Part shown: positions 34,196 to 46,162 of the stretch, piece after piece
Numbering within the stretch: the first letter of the stretch is position 1
How the letters are laid out: the number at the start of each line of letters is the position of its first letter
From: Populus alba
Lineage: Eukaryota > Streptophyta > Magnoliopsida > Malpighiales > Salicaceae
Length of the DNA: 64,000 nt
Direction: 5' to 3'
Assembly (NCBI RefSeq): GCF_005239225.2
Contig: NC_133287.1
Span: 19,534,519-19,598,518 of the forward strand
Position numbers and translations under genes: made by a program
The notes under the pieces: model-generated
What the model saw: only the letters and a program-made list of their open reading frames with translations
Database searches by the model: none
Told to the model about the DNA's origin: nothing

Positions 34196-35395
34196 TATTA
34201 AATGGGTTTTAAGCTGATGTGTTGATAGTGTGATTAACTATATATTAAATAGGTTTCAAAGTTGAATATGTTTGATAATGTGAATTTTTTTATATCGATA
34301 TTAGATTTTAAAGAACATCCAAAAAACAACATGATTATGAAAATACTAAACATCTCTCAAGCTATTATTTTTGTAAAAAATAAGAGTGGAGAAGTCTCGT
34401 CTTTGGGTTCTAAATTATAAATCCATAGATAAATAAATAAAAAAGAGCTGAAATTTTATTTATTTATGCTTATGATGAGAGAAAACCTAAGAAATCAACG
34501 TGTTAATCATGCAAGGATTGGTAACATGAGCTATGATTAATACTTGCAGTGCCTTGTCAACAAGGACGTATTTTTCATTCAAAATGTGAGATATACGTGT
34601 GATGGAAATACACAACACCGATATTTCAAATGTCATGTTGATGGATAATGAGATGAGAAAGAACAGAGCATGATTTGAAACGCAGCATTCGCGTGCACAA
34701 ACGGAGATATGCATAGAAGAGGCAACTGCCCCTCGTAAAATTTTCAAATATTCATTTTAATCCTTTAATTTTATATATCTTTTCAGATACTGTTTACCTT
34801 CATTTCTTAGAAGCTCTTTAGTGTTTGCACTCCTATCTTTCGATCATAGCAATAGTTATCATACCTAGTCAGAGAAGGTGATCTGGAAACCGGGTAATTT
34901 AGGGTCTTAATTTGGTTAGAAGGTGGTAAAATCCGAGCTTGTAATTGACTGGTAAAACTTAAACGAAATAATTGAAGGTTTTTCTCTTATTCAATTCAAT
35001 TTTCTTATTAATTTCAAGCCCATATCGAAATCTATAAACACTGAAAGAATTTCAATGTGGGATCGGAGATTCCAATATATTTTATCCACATAAATTTGCT
35101 TGGGAGCATTCCGATATCTTTTGTAGACGGCTAGTTTGCAATAAAAGACTACGACAATAGAAAGAGATCAGATTTGCACAAACGTTCATGTATTTACAGC
35201 CATGAGTGAAAGCAGAATACATATAGACACATACCAGTATTCTGACGAGTTCATAATTGAAAACTCCAACCTCCAACAGGACTGTCCCACAAATTGACAA
35301 GGGAAGCTGCCTGGACATGGACTGGCATTAGCTCGGGGCTAACAGGACCTTGTAAATGGCTTTCTTCATCAAGTAAATCAATGGAATCTTGTACT

Positions 35396-35469
35396 TTTTG
35401 CTGTAATATCAGATCAATATCAAGTTTTCACCTTTTGCTGTAATATCAGATAAATATCAAGTTTTCACC
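35396..35469 (+). repeat. 37-bp unit duplicated in tandem
   Basis: The unit 'ttttgctgtaatatcagat.aatatcaagttttcacc' occurs twice head to tail with a single internal difference (c versus a). The near identity means it is recent. Confidence 0.9.
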
Positions 35470-35599
35470 TTTTCAGCCCAATCGAGCAGATCAAAGTCAT
35501 GAAATTAATTAATGTGTTGAAATATCTACCCGGAAAAAAATATTTTACGTGTGGTCAATGCCGAAATGGTCGGTTATCCTTACAGATTGAGATAATGCT

Positions 35600-35604
<5 letters not shown>

Positions 35605-35640
<36 letters not shown>
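35605..35640 (+). repeat. (CT)18 microsatellite
   Basis: An uninterrupted run of 18 CT dinucleotides, likely length-polymorphic. Confidence 0.97.
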
Positions 35641-35644
<4 letters not shown>

Positions 35645-37716
35645 TTATTGTTCTTTATAGAGTACAATATAATCAATCTTCTTTAATTTCTTTATTTAAT
35701 TCGGCGTGAAGCTGTTGTACAGCAGAAGATAAGAAAAAAAAATAAAATTATGTGGGCGTGTCTGTATGTGCTGTTAGCTTGTGTATGGAGGAAATAGAAT
35801 GAAAAAGAAAGAAAAAAAAAAGTATCTCCAGTCAATCCACAAATAATATAATGAACTTGAATCAATTATTTTTATTAAAATAAAATTGTTTATTTTTTAA
35901 ATTCTTATGAAGTTAACTTAACTACGTTAGGATTAATATTGGGATTTTATCGAATTAATATTTTTACACGGGGAACACACCAAAAATACCTAGCAATTAG
36001 GTCCTTTAACCATGCTCTTGCGTTCAGAGGAAAAACAACACACCTGCTTTCATGGGGGTCGTGTTTCCCAGTCGGCAACTCTAGAGTAATGTTTCTGTAA
36101 CCAAGCAGCAGCAAGCATGTGAATTTAGAATATTCCATGGCAACAATGATCGATTAAGCATGATAACTACAGTTAAGCCATCGATATAACAATATAAAAA
36201 TGATTAATATTTTATATTTTAGTGTGCTAATAATCGATTTAAAAATTACAATATAAAATTTAATTTAGAAGTCATCATTGTTGTTGAAACTTGAAACATA
36301 GCAAAAGAAAATATCTGATTGAGTGGAGCCTAAAGGGATAGCTGATGTTGCTTGATGATTAAGGAGGCGTAATAAAGGTTCGTTGAATAATTTCTTAAGG
36401 GTTTTCCATAAAAATGCCGTTCGGACATCGCCTATTGCCTACTCATTGTTGTGTGCGGGGATTTGAGGATATTTCAACCGTTATTATTATTATTTTTTAA
36501 ATATTATATTTGGCTATTTTAGTGTAGCTTTAATTTTGAATGGTTGTGAAAGGTTATTAGCTTGTTTCTCTCGTAAAACTGAAAGTAATTCTTGATTGGA
36601 AACTCGACCACCTCATGCAATAAAATTAAACAAAACAAAACTCTAATAAACTGCTTTAATTTGTTTGTGTTGAGGATGCATCAGTGTTGTTTTGTTCGCA
36701 GAGGTTAGATTGAAATATTAGGACTGGGTTGGGGGCTAAAATCACTCTCTTTTTGGGAAGTCTGAGACAGTTAATCCCTTCTACAGGGAACATATTTTCG
36801 ATGTTAAAAAAACTTGCCTTGTGCTGCTTTCTAATGAACTAACCGGGTGTGCAGGATCTCTGGATCAACAAAAGGATCGTGTAGGGTCTTCAACGCATAA
36901 GAACAAATCCCAGAGTTCATAAAGACTGGAAATCTGGAGAGGCACCACTCTGTCTGCACTGACATAATGCAAAACTGGAAATCTGAGGAAACGTGTTGGA
37001 CTCCGGTTCATGATCAAAGGCAAAACCCACCTTGTGGCCTATCTTTCAACGTTAAAATTAACAAAATTCAATAAATCCTGTTCTAAAAACCTTCCCTTCC
37101 ACTTTTCTAAGCAATGCCGTCAATATTTCTCTTGATCCTTTATACCAACAAGATGGTTTGTGCCTTTGCCTCTTTGACTACATTTGCTGTTTATTACATT
37201 ACTGCTGCCAACTCAAGTTGTTATTGATTTATACCTGTGATTACTCTTTCCTGGGCACTTTGTTAAACAATTAGTGAGCATCCTCTCATTACTTAATGAC
37301 AGTTCTGTCATTTTCTATCTTTTTCTTAGCATCAGTTGCCTATCCTCAAGTTTTTTCAGTTTCTAGGCTTGCAAAATGATCCAGTATTTTCTTTTAGACC
37401 AATGCAATTCAACAGGCCAGTTAATATCGACCCTGGCGAAGTGGAGTTGTATATAGCAAAAAGCAGAACATGACTTGACTAGAAATTCAAGCAGACTCAA
37501 AAACACATGTTCACAGTCAAATCATTGTAGTCATCCACAATTTGTACCCAGTCAACAAATCCCAGAGTGAATCAAAGGAAACCATTGTTGAATACAATAA
37601 TGGTGCATCTGAAAAAAATAGATTTATTGGAACAATTAAAATCGCTTACTGCAGCGTAAATGCTTGCTCTGAATCCTCAATATGGAACTTCAAAATGGCT
37701 AGAAGAACTAAGAAAC

Positions 37717-39396
37717 TCATTCTGATGGCCTTTGCCCCAAAACTGGAATATCCTCGTAACGTTTCTGCAGTAAAATGAAACATGTCAATGGGGTTCAAGG
37801 AACAAACCCAGCAGATAATGAATATAACGTTTACGACAAACTTAAATTGAGCAGTAACATTTGAGTTTGGCTCTTCAAGGGGTTCAAATGGAGAGAAACC
37901 AATTCATTAACTCAGAGCATTTACAGAATGTACTCTGAGATTCTGAGACTGAAGCAGAAGCAACAACTGATACTACTTAACTTAAGACGGCGTAGAAGTA
38001 CAGCCAAAAATCTTATTAGTATAACGAGGAGAATTCTTTTGGATGAAACAAAGGGTCAATATTATAACCACATAATCATAGATTTCAAAGGAAAAAATCA
38101 ACCATGATTGCCTTAAAAGCTGGCTCTTGTCATCCCTCCAAAAATATCTTGCATCAAGACTTATCAGAGGCATTGTTCCAAAACGTTTCATTGTTCCACA
38201 AGGAAATGAATGTGCACAGTTATAACAGTTAGATTGATCAGACTAAGATCACAAACACCCCATCTTAACTATTGACTGCAAGAGACACTACCTTGGCTAG
38301 AAAAGAAAGAAACACAAAATTCTATATATATGTAGATATCTATTGATTGACTTTGCATTTGATATTATTATATAAAAGCATAGATAGGAGCAGTTTATGC
38401 TGTTCACTAGAATGGTAAAAGTAATAACTGCATTTGTGTATGTGCGCAAACTAAACAAATATACAAGCACATCATAGCAGATATAATACCCCAACATTGT
38501 TGTGCTCCCATAGTTTACGAACTCCATAATCCACAGCCTGCATGTATCCACAAGATTAACCAGGATAAAAAAACACATTCAACTAAAACAATCACAAAAT
38601 ATAAGTCAGCCATTTGAAGAAATTGATTAAGCATATGTATTCACTTTACAGGTAAGCAACGCTTAAATTGATTATGTTGGAAATTCTTTTTTGTTGCTTT
38701 AGCCTGATAATCAACAAAGAAATTTTTTGAAAGCATCAATAAGTGCAACTCAAGTAGACGAGCCCCTTCCGTATTCAAAAGATGAAAACAAAATTTCCCA
38801 CCTCATTAGATTATAAGTTTGTTAAATAAAACTTGATATCTCAGTGAGAGGGAGTCACCCATCACCACTCTTCTTTCCTTCATTTCAATTTCCCAGATCA
38901 AACCGTCAATAAGCTATACAGCAAATAGAAACTCGTTTGTATTCTCTATAGATTGGCTGGCTACCCCGAAAGATTTAAAAGATGCAGCATGCGAATCCTT
39001 TTATAAAAAAAAAAAATAAGTTTCCAACTTCGACAAATATTCAGTTTTTGAGTCATTGCTTCGTATAATCCTGAGAAACAGAATTCTAATAACATTACTC
39101 ATCGATTTCTATTTCCCGAATTCCCCCAGCAATTAGAAAGAATTTATTTGAATCGAAATGCTCGGATAAGCCAAGGCATCTGTCTGTTTATTAAGTCTAA
39201 GGATAATTATAATAAATTCTTCAAATAATTTATAAGCAATCAAACATAAAAAAAAACCTAAAATGAAAAAGCTTACCCGCTCACCGGCAAAAGCGCCGGC
39301 GATGACGAAGGTAACGTAGATGGAGTTACGGCGCATAATCAACTTGTAGAGACCTTCGAACACGCCTCCTCCATTTCTCCGTGCTGTGTAATCCAT
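37717..39396 (-). CDS. QCR9: Cytochrome bc1 complex subunit 9 (QCR9, 'subunit X')
   Basis: Three minus-strand exons, 39396-39277, 38537-38490 and 37764-37717, join in phase 0 at each junction to give a 71-residue protein, the usual plant length. It is a small single-span subunit of mitochondrial respiratory complex III (ubiquinol-cytochrome c reductase). Residues 1-25 contain ARRNGGG and LYKLIMRRN, residues 26-38 are the hydrophobic segment (IYVTFVIAGAFAG), and the tail carries ERAVDYGVRKLWEHNNVGKR followed by YEDIPVLGQRP, the plant family signature. Introns are 739 and 725 bases. It is divergent from the HDT gene, with 701 bases between start codons. Open frames inside the introns (38297-38578, 37982-38191) are not part of the protein. 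Confidence 0.92.
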
Positions 39397-39427
39397 CTCT
39401 TTTCCTCTTTCAAGATCTACTCCCTTT

Positions 39428-39989
39428 TTAGGGTTTCCAAATCACAAAATTCCAATTTACTCCGCAAATAAATAAAATTAAACAAATGTTCGGATATATG
39501 AAAAAAAAAATATTATTAATACCTCAGAAAAAACTAAATCGCGAAACGGAGAGACAGCAGCAATCCACGTTCGGGTTTTTGACAGCTGAGTCGGAGAAAT
39601 GAGGACGAGGTGTAGGAGGAGGAAACGAGATTAATTAATCAAAGATGGGCCTGGTGGTGCTATTATACAGTCTGCGAAGTCGTTCTGGCTATCGAGATTT
39701 ATATGGGCCGAAAGTAGATTAGAAATTAATCATTTAAATCATGGGCCTGAACAAAGCCTATGAAATTGGCCTAGTTGTGCTACTATACTGTCTACGACGT
39801 CGTGTTTTCCACCAAGATTTATATGGACCGACTGTAGATTAGAAAGTAAACAATGGGCCGGAATAAAGCCTATTAACTTGGCCTTCAACCGACAAACCTA
39901 ACAGAGGCAGCTGAAACGCACTTTTTTTTCCCCCACTTTTCTCTTGAAAAACCCTAACTCCTTCCTTGCGGCAAGCTGCATATAAAAAC
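39428..39989. promoter_or_regulatory. Shared QCR9/HDT promoter with telo-boxes and site II motifs
   Basis: Between the two divergent genes lie telo-box sequences AAACCCTAA on the minus strand (39428-39436, near QCR9) and on the plus strand (39949-39957, near HDT). There are several TGGGCC/GGGCC site II motifs (about 39646, 39704, 39742 and 39854) and a TATAAAAA box for HDT at 39981-39988. Telo-box plus site II is a known combination in promoters of plant ribosomal and respiratory-chain genes, which suits QCR9. Joint regulation of both genes is inference. Confidence 0.6.
39648..39874 (+). repeat. 120-bp tandem duplication in the shared promoter
   Basis: The block starting 'ggcctggtggtgctattatacag' at 39648 is repeated at 39768 as 'ggcctagttgtgctactatactg', exactly 120 bases later. 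Both copies continue through 'agatttatatgg.ccga..gtagattagaaa' and 'atgggcc.g(a)a.aaagccta'. The second copy lacks about 8 bases near its end and differs at roughly one site in seven. Each copy keeps its TGGGCC-type motifs. Confidence 0.9.
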
Positions 39990-40097
39990 CCTTTAAACCC
40001 TTCCTCGTCTCCGCCTCTTTCATTCTCATAGCTCCCGCCCAGAGCCTCTCTCATTTTCAAAGCCCAAAACCCTTTAAACCCTCTCCTCTCATTAAAC

Positions 40098-42453
40098 ATG
40101 TCGTCCATGGAGTTCTGGGGTAAGCAGCTCCTTGCTCTTCTTGTTATTAGAATTAAGATAGTTTGTTTTTTTTCAGCTTTCACTCTCTTTAATTCTTTAC
40201 TGACTAGTTTAACGTTTAAGTGTTTTTTATGTTCTTTTTCCTGATTTATTCTAAATATTTACATCCCCTTCTTATGTAGTATGTCAGCGATTGTTTATTC
40301 CTTTTCCTTCCGTGTTCCTTTATGTCGTTGTTTAGAGCTTTTTTTTTCAATGTTTTTTGTGGACTGTCCTGTATGGAGTTAGGTTATCTTGGACGTGTAT
40401 TTTCTGTTTGGTTTGTTTTACTTTCTGTTTTGTAGCTTGAAGTGGTGTGATTTTGTTTTTGTAAACAGATACATTTCTGAATGTGTTTGTGTGTGCGGTA
40501 TGGTAATAGAAGGAAACTAAGGAAGAGGAAAGTCAAGAATAATGCTATTAGATTTTGTGTAGCTAATAACTATGGTTTAGCTTACTTTTTTCATTATTTT
40601 CGTACTAGGTTTTGTGCTTTGTGAGTTCCAGAATGGGTCGGAGTTAGATTGCTTGTCAGATTATTCCACTTTTTGTTGGATTTTCTTTAATTGCTTTAAC
40701 TGTGTGCTTTGTTGAACCACGATAATTACTAGCTAAGTAATAACATATTATGCAAGTGGGTTTTATTTTTTAAATGTGTTGTGTGGCGTGTTGAGTGCAT
40801 GCTCGGACATCCAATAGGAATTCATGTTTCTATTTAAGTGTTAGTTGTTATGTAATTGGTGGTTATCATTGGTGTTATTTCTGTCTTACTGATTCTCCAT
40901 AATTTTGATTATTTTATTAGGTGTTGAAGTCAAGGCTGGTGAGCCTCTTAAAGTGGAACCTAAAGATTTCTACATGATACATCTTTCTCAGGTTAGATTT
41001 ATCTTAATTGAAGTATTAAACTGGTGCTGTACTTTTCTGATGTTAGGTTTTTTGTCTGACTAAATGTTTATATGGCCTTTTGTTCCTCAGGCAGCCCTTG
41101 GTGAGTCTTCAAAGAAGGGAAACGAATCAGTTCCCCTTTTCCTAAAGTTCGATGAAAAGAAGCTTGTGTTGGGAACCCTATCTCCTGATAAGATCCCTCA
41201 ATTGTCCTTTGATTTAGTTTTTGAGAGAGAGTTCGAGCTCTCTCACAACTGGAAAAATGGGAGTGTTTTCTTCTGTGGCTACCAAGCTGCAATTCCTGAA
41301 AATGATTCTGGTGAGTCCTGATATATGCTAGTTGCAATATGCCATTTCTAACTTTATTTTGTGAAATTTGCTGAGCTTATTGATGCATACAGATTTTTCT
41401 GATGATGGAGATGAAATCCCATTTGAGAAAGTGGAGAATGTGAAGTTTGCTACTGGTACAGATAAAGCTGCCAAGCCTGAAAAACCAAAGGCTAATCCTG
41501 TAGTGCTGAGCAAAGATGATGAATCTGACGAGGATGATTCTGATGACGATTCTGATGAGGATGATTCAGACGGATCCGAGGTTGAGACATCTCCTTCTTG
41601 TAACAAAATGGCATGAATCTTATTATATATCTTGTTCCCATAAAACAGGAAACTAGCATAGATGAAGCTTTTTCCCAGGTTGATTGCATGTATGCATGTG
41701 GTCATTTCTGGAAGGAATTCTTTGGTTGTTTCTGCAGATTAATTTTTGTTCAAGTAACCTAATTATCCTCCAATAGAATGATATAATATGGCATCTTCTG
41801 TCTTTTCTTCTTTATTCCCCTATCTTCTGGTTTCTGAATCATTGATCAAGTTTTTGTGTTGCAGGGTATGTCGCTTGACGAAGATTTGGATGATGAATCC
41901 GATAGTGAAGATGAAGAGACTCCTAAGAAGGTATCAGTTTCTCGGTTGATTTGCAATTTAGATGAAATGTGATACCCAGTTTTCTTACTATGTTTTTAAT
42001 TTACTTTATGTTGTGAAGGCTGAGCAAAGCAAGAAGAGGACCAATGACTCTGCAATAAAGACACCAGTGTCCTCAAAGAAGGCTAAAACTGCTACCCCTC
42101 AGAAGACAGGTATTTTTTAGTTTTCTTGTTCTATCAACTCTTCTGAAGCATGGGCGATGTGACTGATTTTCTTCATTGTGTATTGATCAAAGATGGTGGG
42201 AAGGCTGGGCAAGTAACTCCCCACCCTGCAAAGGGAAAAGCTGCGTCAAATGGCAAAAACCCCAAGACCCCAAAATCCGGTGGCAATTTCTCCTGCAAAT
42301 CCTGTGAAAGGTAGGTGCTTCTGCAACATTCTAGATAAAGAAGTCCCACTGGCGACTTCTAGAACGACTGACTACTTATATTTCTTCCTCAGGTCATTTG
42401 GCTCTGATGGTGCTCTGAAGTCGCACTCACAAGCCAAGCATGGGGCCCAGTGA
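40098..42453 (+). CDS. HDT: HD2-type histone deacetylase (HDT)
   Basis: Eight exons (40098-40119, 40921-40991, 41091-41310, 41393-41580, 41865-41930, 42019-42109, 42193-42310, 42393-42453) encode 278 residues of a plant-specific nucleolar HD2 histone deacetylase. The protein opens MSSMEFWGVEVKAG; MEFWG is the family start, and the upstream in-frame ATG adds three residues (40107 is the alternative start). The family's proposed active-site His25 and Asp69, counted from MEFWG, are here His28 and Asp72. The nucleoplasmin-like domain spans about 4-100. A highly acidic Asp/Glu/Ser stretch follows (about 145-190), then Lys-rich sequence (190-250), and a C-terminal C2H2 zinc finger with Cys254, Cys257, His270 and His275. 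Retention of intron 4 would run to a stop after 12 codons and remove the zinc finger. It shares its promoter with QCR9. Confidence 0.95.
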
Positions 42454-44305
42454 ATTACCATTTGAAAGAACTATGTCATAGGGTTTTGGTATTCATCTCT
42501 GGAGTAAATGAGAGGTTTATGATAGCAACTCGTCTGTAATTTTGTTAGAGATCTACATTTGAAGAAATATGTCGGATGCATTCCATTTTGAGTTTATGGG
42601 AACCGTTGCGATGTTTGACCACTACATGGTTCTGTTCAGATTACTATTCCTATGTTGTTTTGTTTGCTCGAAAAATCATTTTACAAATTTAAGCAAGCTG
42701 CAAACATCTTGTTGTTGAGGCGCTCATGAGGGAGCACTATTCCGGTAGGCACGGAGTTGAAACTTGATAAAGTTCCTCAACAAGCGTGCAAGCGTCCACA
42801 ATTTTGATAACTGATCTTTTAAATCTGTGTTTTGTCCACGCAAGGGTGACTTGTTTCGTGAAAAAATAAAAGGTTTTGTAATATCATCCTTGGTCATCAG
42901 ACAAAAACCGTATTTTTGTCGCTGCGGGAACTAGACTGGCCCCGAGGGCTTTAAAGTTTAAATGTCCTCCTTGTCAAAGCGTCACAGGGCTCGAGTTCCA
43001 TCCGTTTACGCCATCTCCCCTAGCTTACCTTAAGGTATGCTAAAATGAAGGGGAAAGTTGAAGGAAAAACTCACTTATATAAATCATCTTGGCCCTTCCG
43101 CATTTCGCAGTTCAAACAAAAGAATGAACCGGAAATTAGATTTTTACTTTACAACACACTTTGCGGTTTTTTCTGGTATCCAAAAGGACCTAAAATTACA
43201 AGGCAAAGAGATGAAGAAAGTAGCAATATGGGGTAATCGACAGCATTTCACATAGTAATAACTAACCAGCTCCGTTCACATCAAATTAAAACTCCCTGGA
43301 AATGAGGGAGATTACCTTGTCCACATATTGCACCAGCCATTAATGTCAAAATATCAAATTGTTTAACAACATGGTAAAGAGCAAGGAAAGATGCAGGGGC
43401 TGTCACAACATGGCAGTCGTATCACTAATAATGCTAAATGAATTAATGAGCCGTTATACAATCAATCTGCTCCTGGATGCTTTTGAACAGCAGCCTGATA
43501 AACCCTGTAAAACCAATCCTCTGATATTGCACCCAACAACCTGTACAGAAATTTCATGGTAAGCTGCAGTTAAAATAGTGGCTTGTCTCGAAGAAGCAGG
43601 GATACCTGAACCTGCAAAACTCATAAAGATGTTGAGATCACTTTATTTTGCTAAAATAAAAATGGGAAAGGAGAGTTCGAGAAGCAAAACCCAACACAGA
43701 ACCGTGAAATTTGATGGTGCTCTAGCCTGAATGTGCTGTAGTCAGAATCCTGGACTGTGTTGCATACACACACTGAGAACACAAACTTCAAATGCAGCAA
43801 AACAGTTCTAAGTTTAAAATTCTAGTTTTGATAAGAAAAACATACCAGCCATGGCATTAGCCTATAGTACAGACCTTTACTAGTTACTTGTTAACAAGAG
43901 ATCTGGTGGATTACCCAAGAATTCACAGTGGACAACAAAACTTGCAAAACATTTCATCACTATAGACACTTGGCACAAAGGGAAAGTTGGAATGAATAAT
44001 TCTGTTATTTTGAAATCTTTTCAATGTTGATTTTAAGAATCCAGATGGAATTGAGAGTCAAAAACATTCAAGCCCGTCATGCAATTAAGTGCACAGTCAA
44101 GCAGAGTGGATGCAGCTAATAGATAAAGAAAAAAAAAATCCATATGACAATTGTGAACCTGCACACCCCTGCACAGTGGAAAATGGTCTGTAAGCTATAT
44201 TTATTCAATGTTCGGTCCTTTGCTGGAAAGGAACATCCTAATTGAGCAGGTGGAATATGAAAATGATTAGAGTAGAGAGAAAACATGCCAGGCACCTAAA
44301 GTATA
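42454..44305. other. Intergenic and 3' untranslated DNA between HDT and U2AF35
   Basis: The HDT 3' untranslated region probably ends near 42650. U2AF35 transcription comes from the other side and its 3' untranslated region likely covers up to about 1 kb below 44306, possibly with spliced parts. The two genes converge. I see no separate gene between them; frames at 43045-43255 and 43359-43562 are short and unremarkable. Confidence 0.5.
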
Positions 44306-45698
44306 TCAGTATGCATATTCTCCTTGCTGCGGTGGTATGTGCTGCTGATATTCTTGACCGCTGCCATTTTGCATTTGCCCGTTGTCATTGTTGCTGCTGT
44401 CAGCATTGACATCATTATTGGCTGTTTCTTCCTGCTGCTCCCTTTCCCTATTCCATTGTGCAATTTTAGCACGCCTCTCCTCACTGCCTTCCCTAACCAG
44501 GCTTCGTTTACGCCTCCCCCCAGGGCTTCTACTTCGTCCCTTCCGATGTCCAGGGCTTGTACTCCTATGCCTCCTGCTATGACTTTCATAATAGTGCTCC
44601 CGATCATCATATCTTCGACCAGAACCACGCCCACTATGAGAATGCTCTTCATGGCTCCGATGTCTATAGGGGCTCCTGCTCCTGCTCCTGCTTCGGCTGT
44701 GGCTATGCCTTCGTCGGTAACTCCCAAATAACTGACACCTCAACTCCCTAACATCAAACAAAATAAGACAGTAAAATAAATAAAAACCCAAAACAATTCC
44801 ATACCTTCAGACACCTCAAACAAAACAAAAAAATAAAAATCAATCATTACCTGCCGATTCTTTTAAGGTGCATAAAATTGCAGTACCCGCCACGGTTACA
44901 TGCGTTCTCCTCATATTGCCTACACGTGGCTTCTCGGAAATCAGTCACAGGAGAGAAATCCACAATAATAGGACGACCTGCACCCATTGACAATCACATC
45001 AACAAAATGTAATTACACGCAATTAAATTGGGAATACAAAAAAAAAATCATATGTAAAAGTGAAAAATGAGCATAAAAATAACAGAAAAGAGAAGCAGAA
45101 TCTGACCAGCATAAAACCTCCCAGTCAAATTCTTAAGCGCATTCGAAGCGTGCTCTTCCTCTCTAAACTGAACATAAACATTACCCACCTATGGAAACAC
45201 ATAAAAATGATTCCTGAAACATCCAAGCAGAAATACGAAATTGTAATTTCCAGTTCAAGAAAACATACCATGTGGTCAGCAAGATTGTCACAGACATTCA
45301 GGCTCTCAATTTCCCCGTATTTTCTTAGCTCCTCAAATAAATCCTCATAAAATTCCTGTAATTGATTAAGATTGGAACTTTCAAATTCTTGATTTTATTT
45401 CAAACACTTAATTCCTCGAAACTCAAGTACAAAATAAATAAATTAAAGGAGTCGTAATTACCTCGAAGTGTTGCTGGATCCTGCGAGGATCGATAGGGTT
45501 ACCCTGGGCGTCAACACCAGGAGTAATCATATCAGGGCGCTGGTACATGTTTGATAAAAGAAGCGTAGGGCTGACGCTTGGTTTGGTGTGGAGACGAGAG
45601 CATCGATCACCGTGTCTACAAGCTCCGATCTTGAAGTAAAACGGACAGTTCACTCTGTCTTTCTCTGTTCCAAATATCGACGCCAAGTGCTCCGCCAT
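44306..45698 (-). CDS. U2AF35: U2 snRNP auxiliary factor small subunit (U2AF35)
   Basis: Five minus-strand exons (45698-45462, 45355-45269, 45188-45107, 44977-44851, 44747-44306) give 324 residues. The protein recognises the 3' splice-site AG as partner of U2AF65 in early spliceosome assembly in the nucleus. It opens [24 protein letters not shown] finger 1 uses Cys18, Cys27, Cys33 and His37. The U2AF-homology (RRM-like) domain covers about 45-145, with [12 protein letters not shown] as its RNP-1-like strand. CCCH finger 2 uses Cys154, Cys162, Cys168 and His172. From about 190 there is an Arg/Ser domain ([18 protein letters not shown] and [11 protein letters not shown]), and the Gln/Asn-rich tail ends PPQQGEYAY. 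Introns are short (80-129 bases). Arabidopsis has two paralogues; I cannot assign which one this is. Plus-strand frames across the last exon are shadows. Confidence 0.97.
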
Positions 45699-45932
45699 TG
45701 ATGCGCCGGAAATTCTCTCTCCGTGTGTGCTTCTTTCTTAATGAATTCAGTTCTGGTTGTTTTGTTTGCGTTTTCTTATTTATCTGTCAGAGGAGAAATG
45801 CTGCTGCGTGGCGTTTGGGATTTTGAGTTTTTGACCTTAGCGTTTATCTTCAATATTCTAGATGTTTCGGAGGAAATATCACAATGTAAGCTTAATTAAA
45901 GAATATGTTACTTGGTACTAAAGCTAAATGTG
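45699..45932. promoter_or_regulatory. U2AF35 upstream region
   Basis: Only 235 bases separate the U2AF35 start codon from the tRNA-Leu gene, so the 5' leader and core promoter of U2AF35 must lie here or overlap the tRNA. No clear TATA box is visible. Confidence 0.4.
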
Positions 45933-46014
45933 GCTGGTTTGCCCGAGAGGTTAAGGGGGAAGACTTAAGATCTTCTGTGCATAAGCACGCGTGGGTTCGA
46001 ACCCCACAGCCAGC
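45933..46014 (+). tRNA. tRNA-Leu (anticodon UAA)
   Basis: A full class II tRNA. Acceptor GCTGGTT pairs with AGCCAGC (one G-U pair); the D arm includes GCCCGAGAGGTTAAGGGG; the anticodon stem-loop GAAGA-CTTAAGA-TCTTC has anticodon UAA (reads UUA); the variable arm is TGTGCATAAGCACGC; and the T arm contains GGTTCGAACCCC. There is no intron, unlike the plastid tRNA-Leu(UAA) with its group I intron, so it is a nuclear gene. T-rich sequence (TTTTCTTTTCC) follows as a Pol III terminator. Confidence 0.95.
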
Positions 46015-46091
46015 AATTTGGTGGTTTTCTTTTCCTTTTTGCCGGGATTTTAATTAAAGCAAAATGAGTAAAACGCATGCTTAAAAAGACT

Positions 46092-46162
46092 GCGTCTGCC
46101 GGGAGTCGAACCCGGGTCTATTGCTTGGAAGGCAATTATCCTAACCGTTGGACTACAAACGC
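46092..46162 (-). tRNA. tRNA-Gly (anticodon UCC)
   Basis: On the minus strand the acceptor GCGTTTG pairs with CAGACGC with one T-G wobble. The anticodon loop CTTCCAA gives UCC (reads GGA), and the T arm is CCGGGTTCGACTCCCGG. A run of five T on the minus strand (plus-strand AAAAA at about 46083-46087) ends the gene. It converges on the tRNA-Leu gene 78 bases away. Confidence 0.95.

Larger units (their letters stand above)
33708..37716. other. Intergenic region
   Basis: 33708-34010 is probably the 3' untranslated region of the DUF7054 gene. An AT-rich MITE-like block is at 34055-34195, a 37-bp tandem repeat at 35396-35469 and a CT microsatellite at 35605-35640. 36300-37700 has average composition but no recognisable gene; part of it may be the 3' untranslated region of QCR9, which ends at 37717 on the minus strand. 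Confidence 0.5.

Noticed and set aside
35030..35070. Upstream-sequence-element-like ATCCCACAT with a TATA-like sequence, as in plant U-snRNA genes, minus strand
   Set aside because: The spacing (about 14 bases) fits neither Pol II nor Pol III snRNA genes and no snRNA body follows.
44296..44751. Long open frames on both strands across the U2AF35 last exon
   Set aside because: They are shadows of the Arg/Ser-rich coding exon in other frames.
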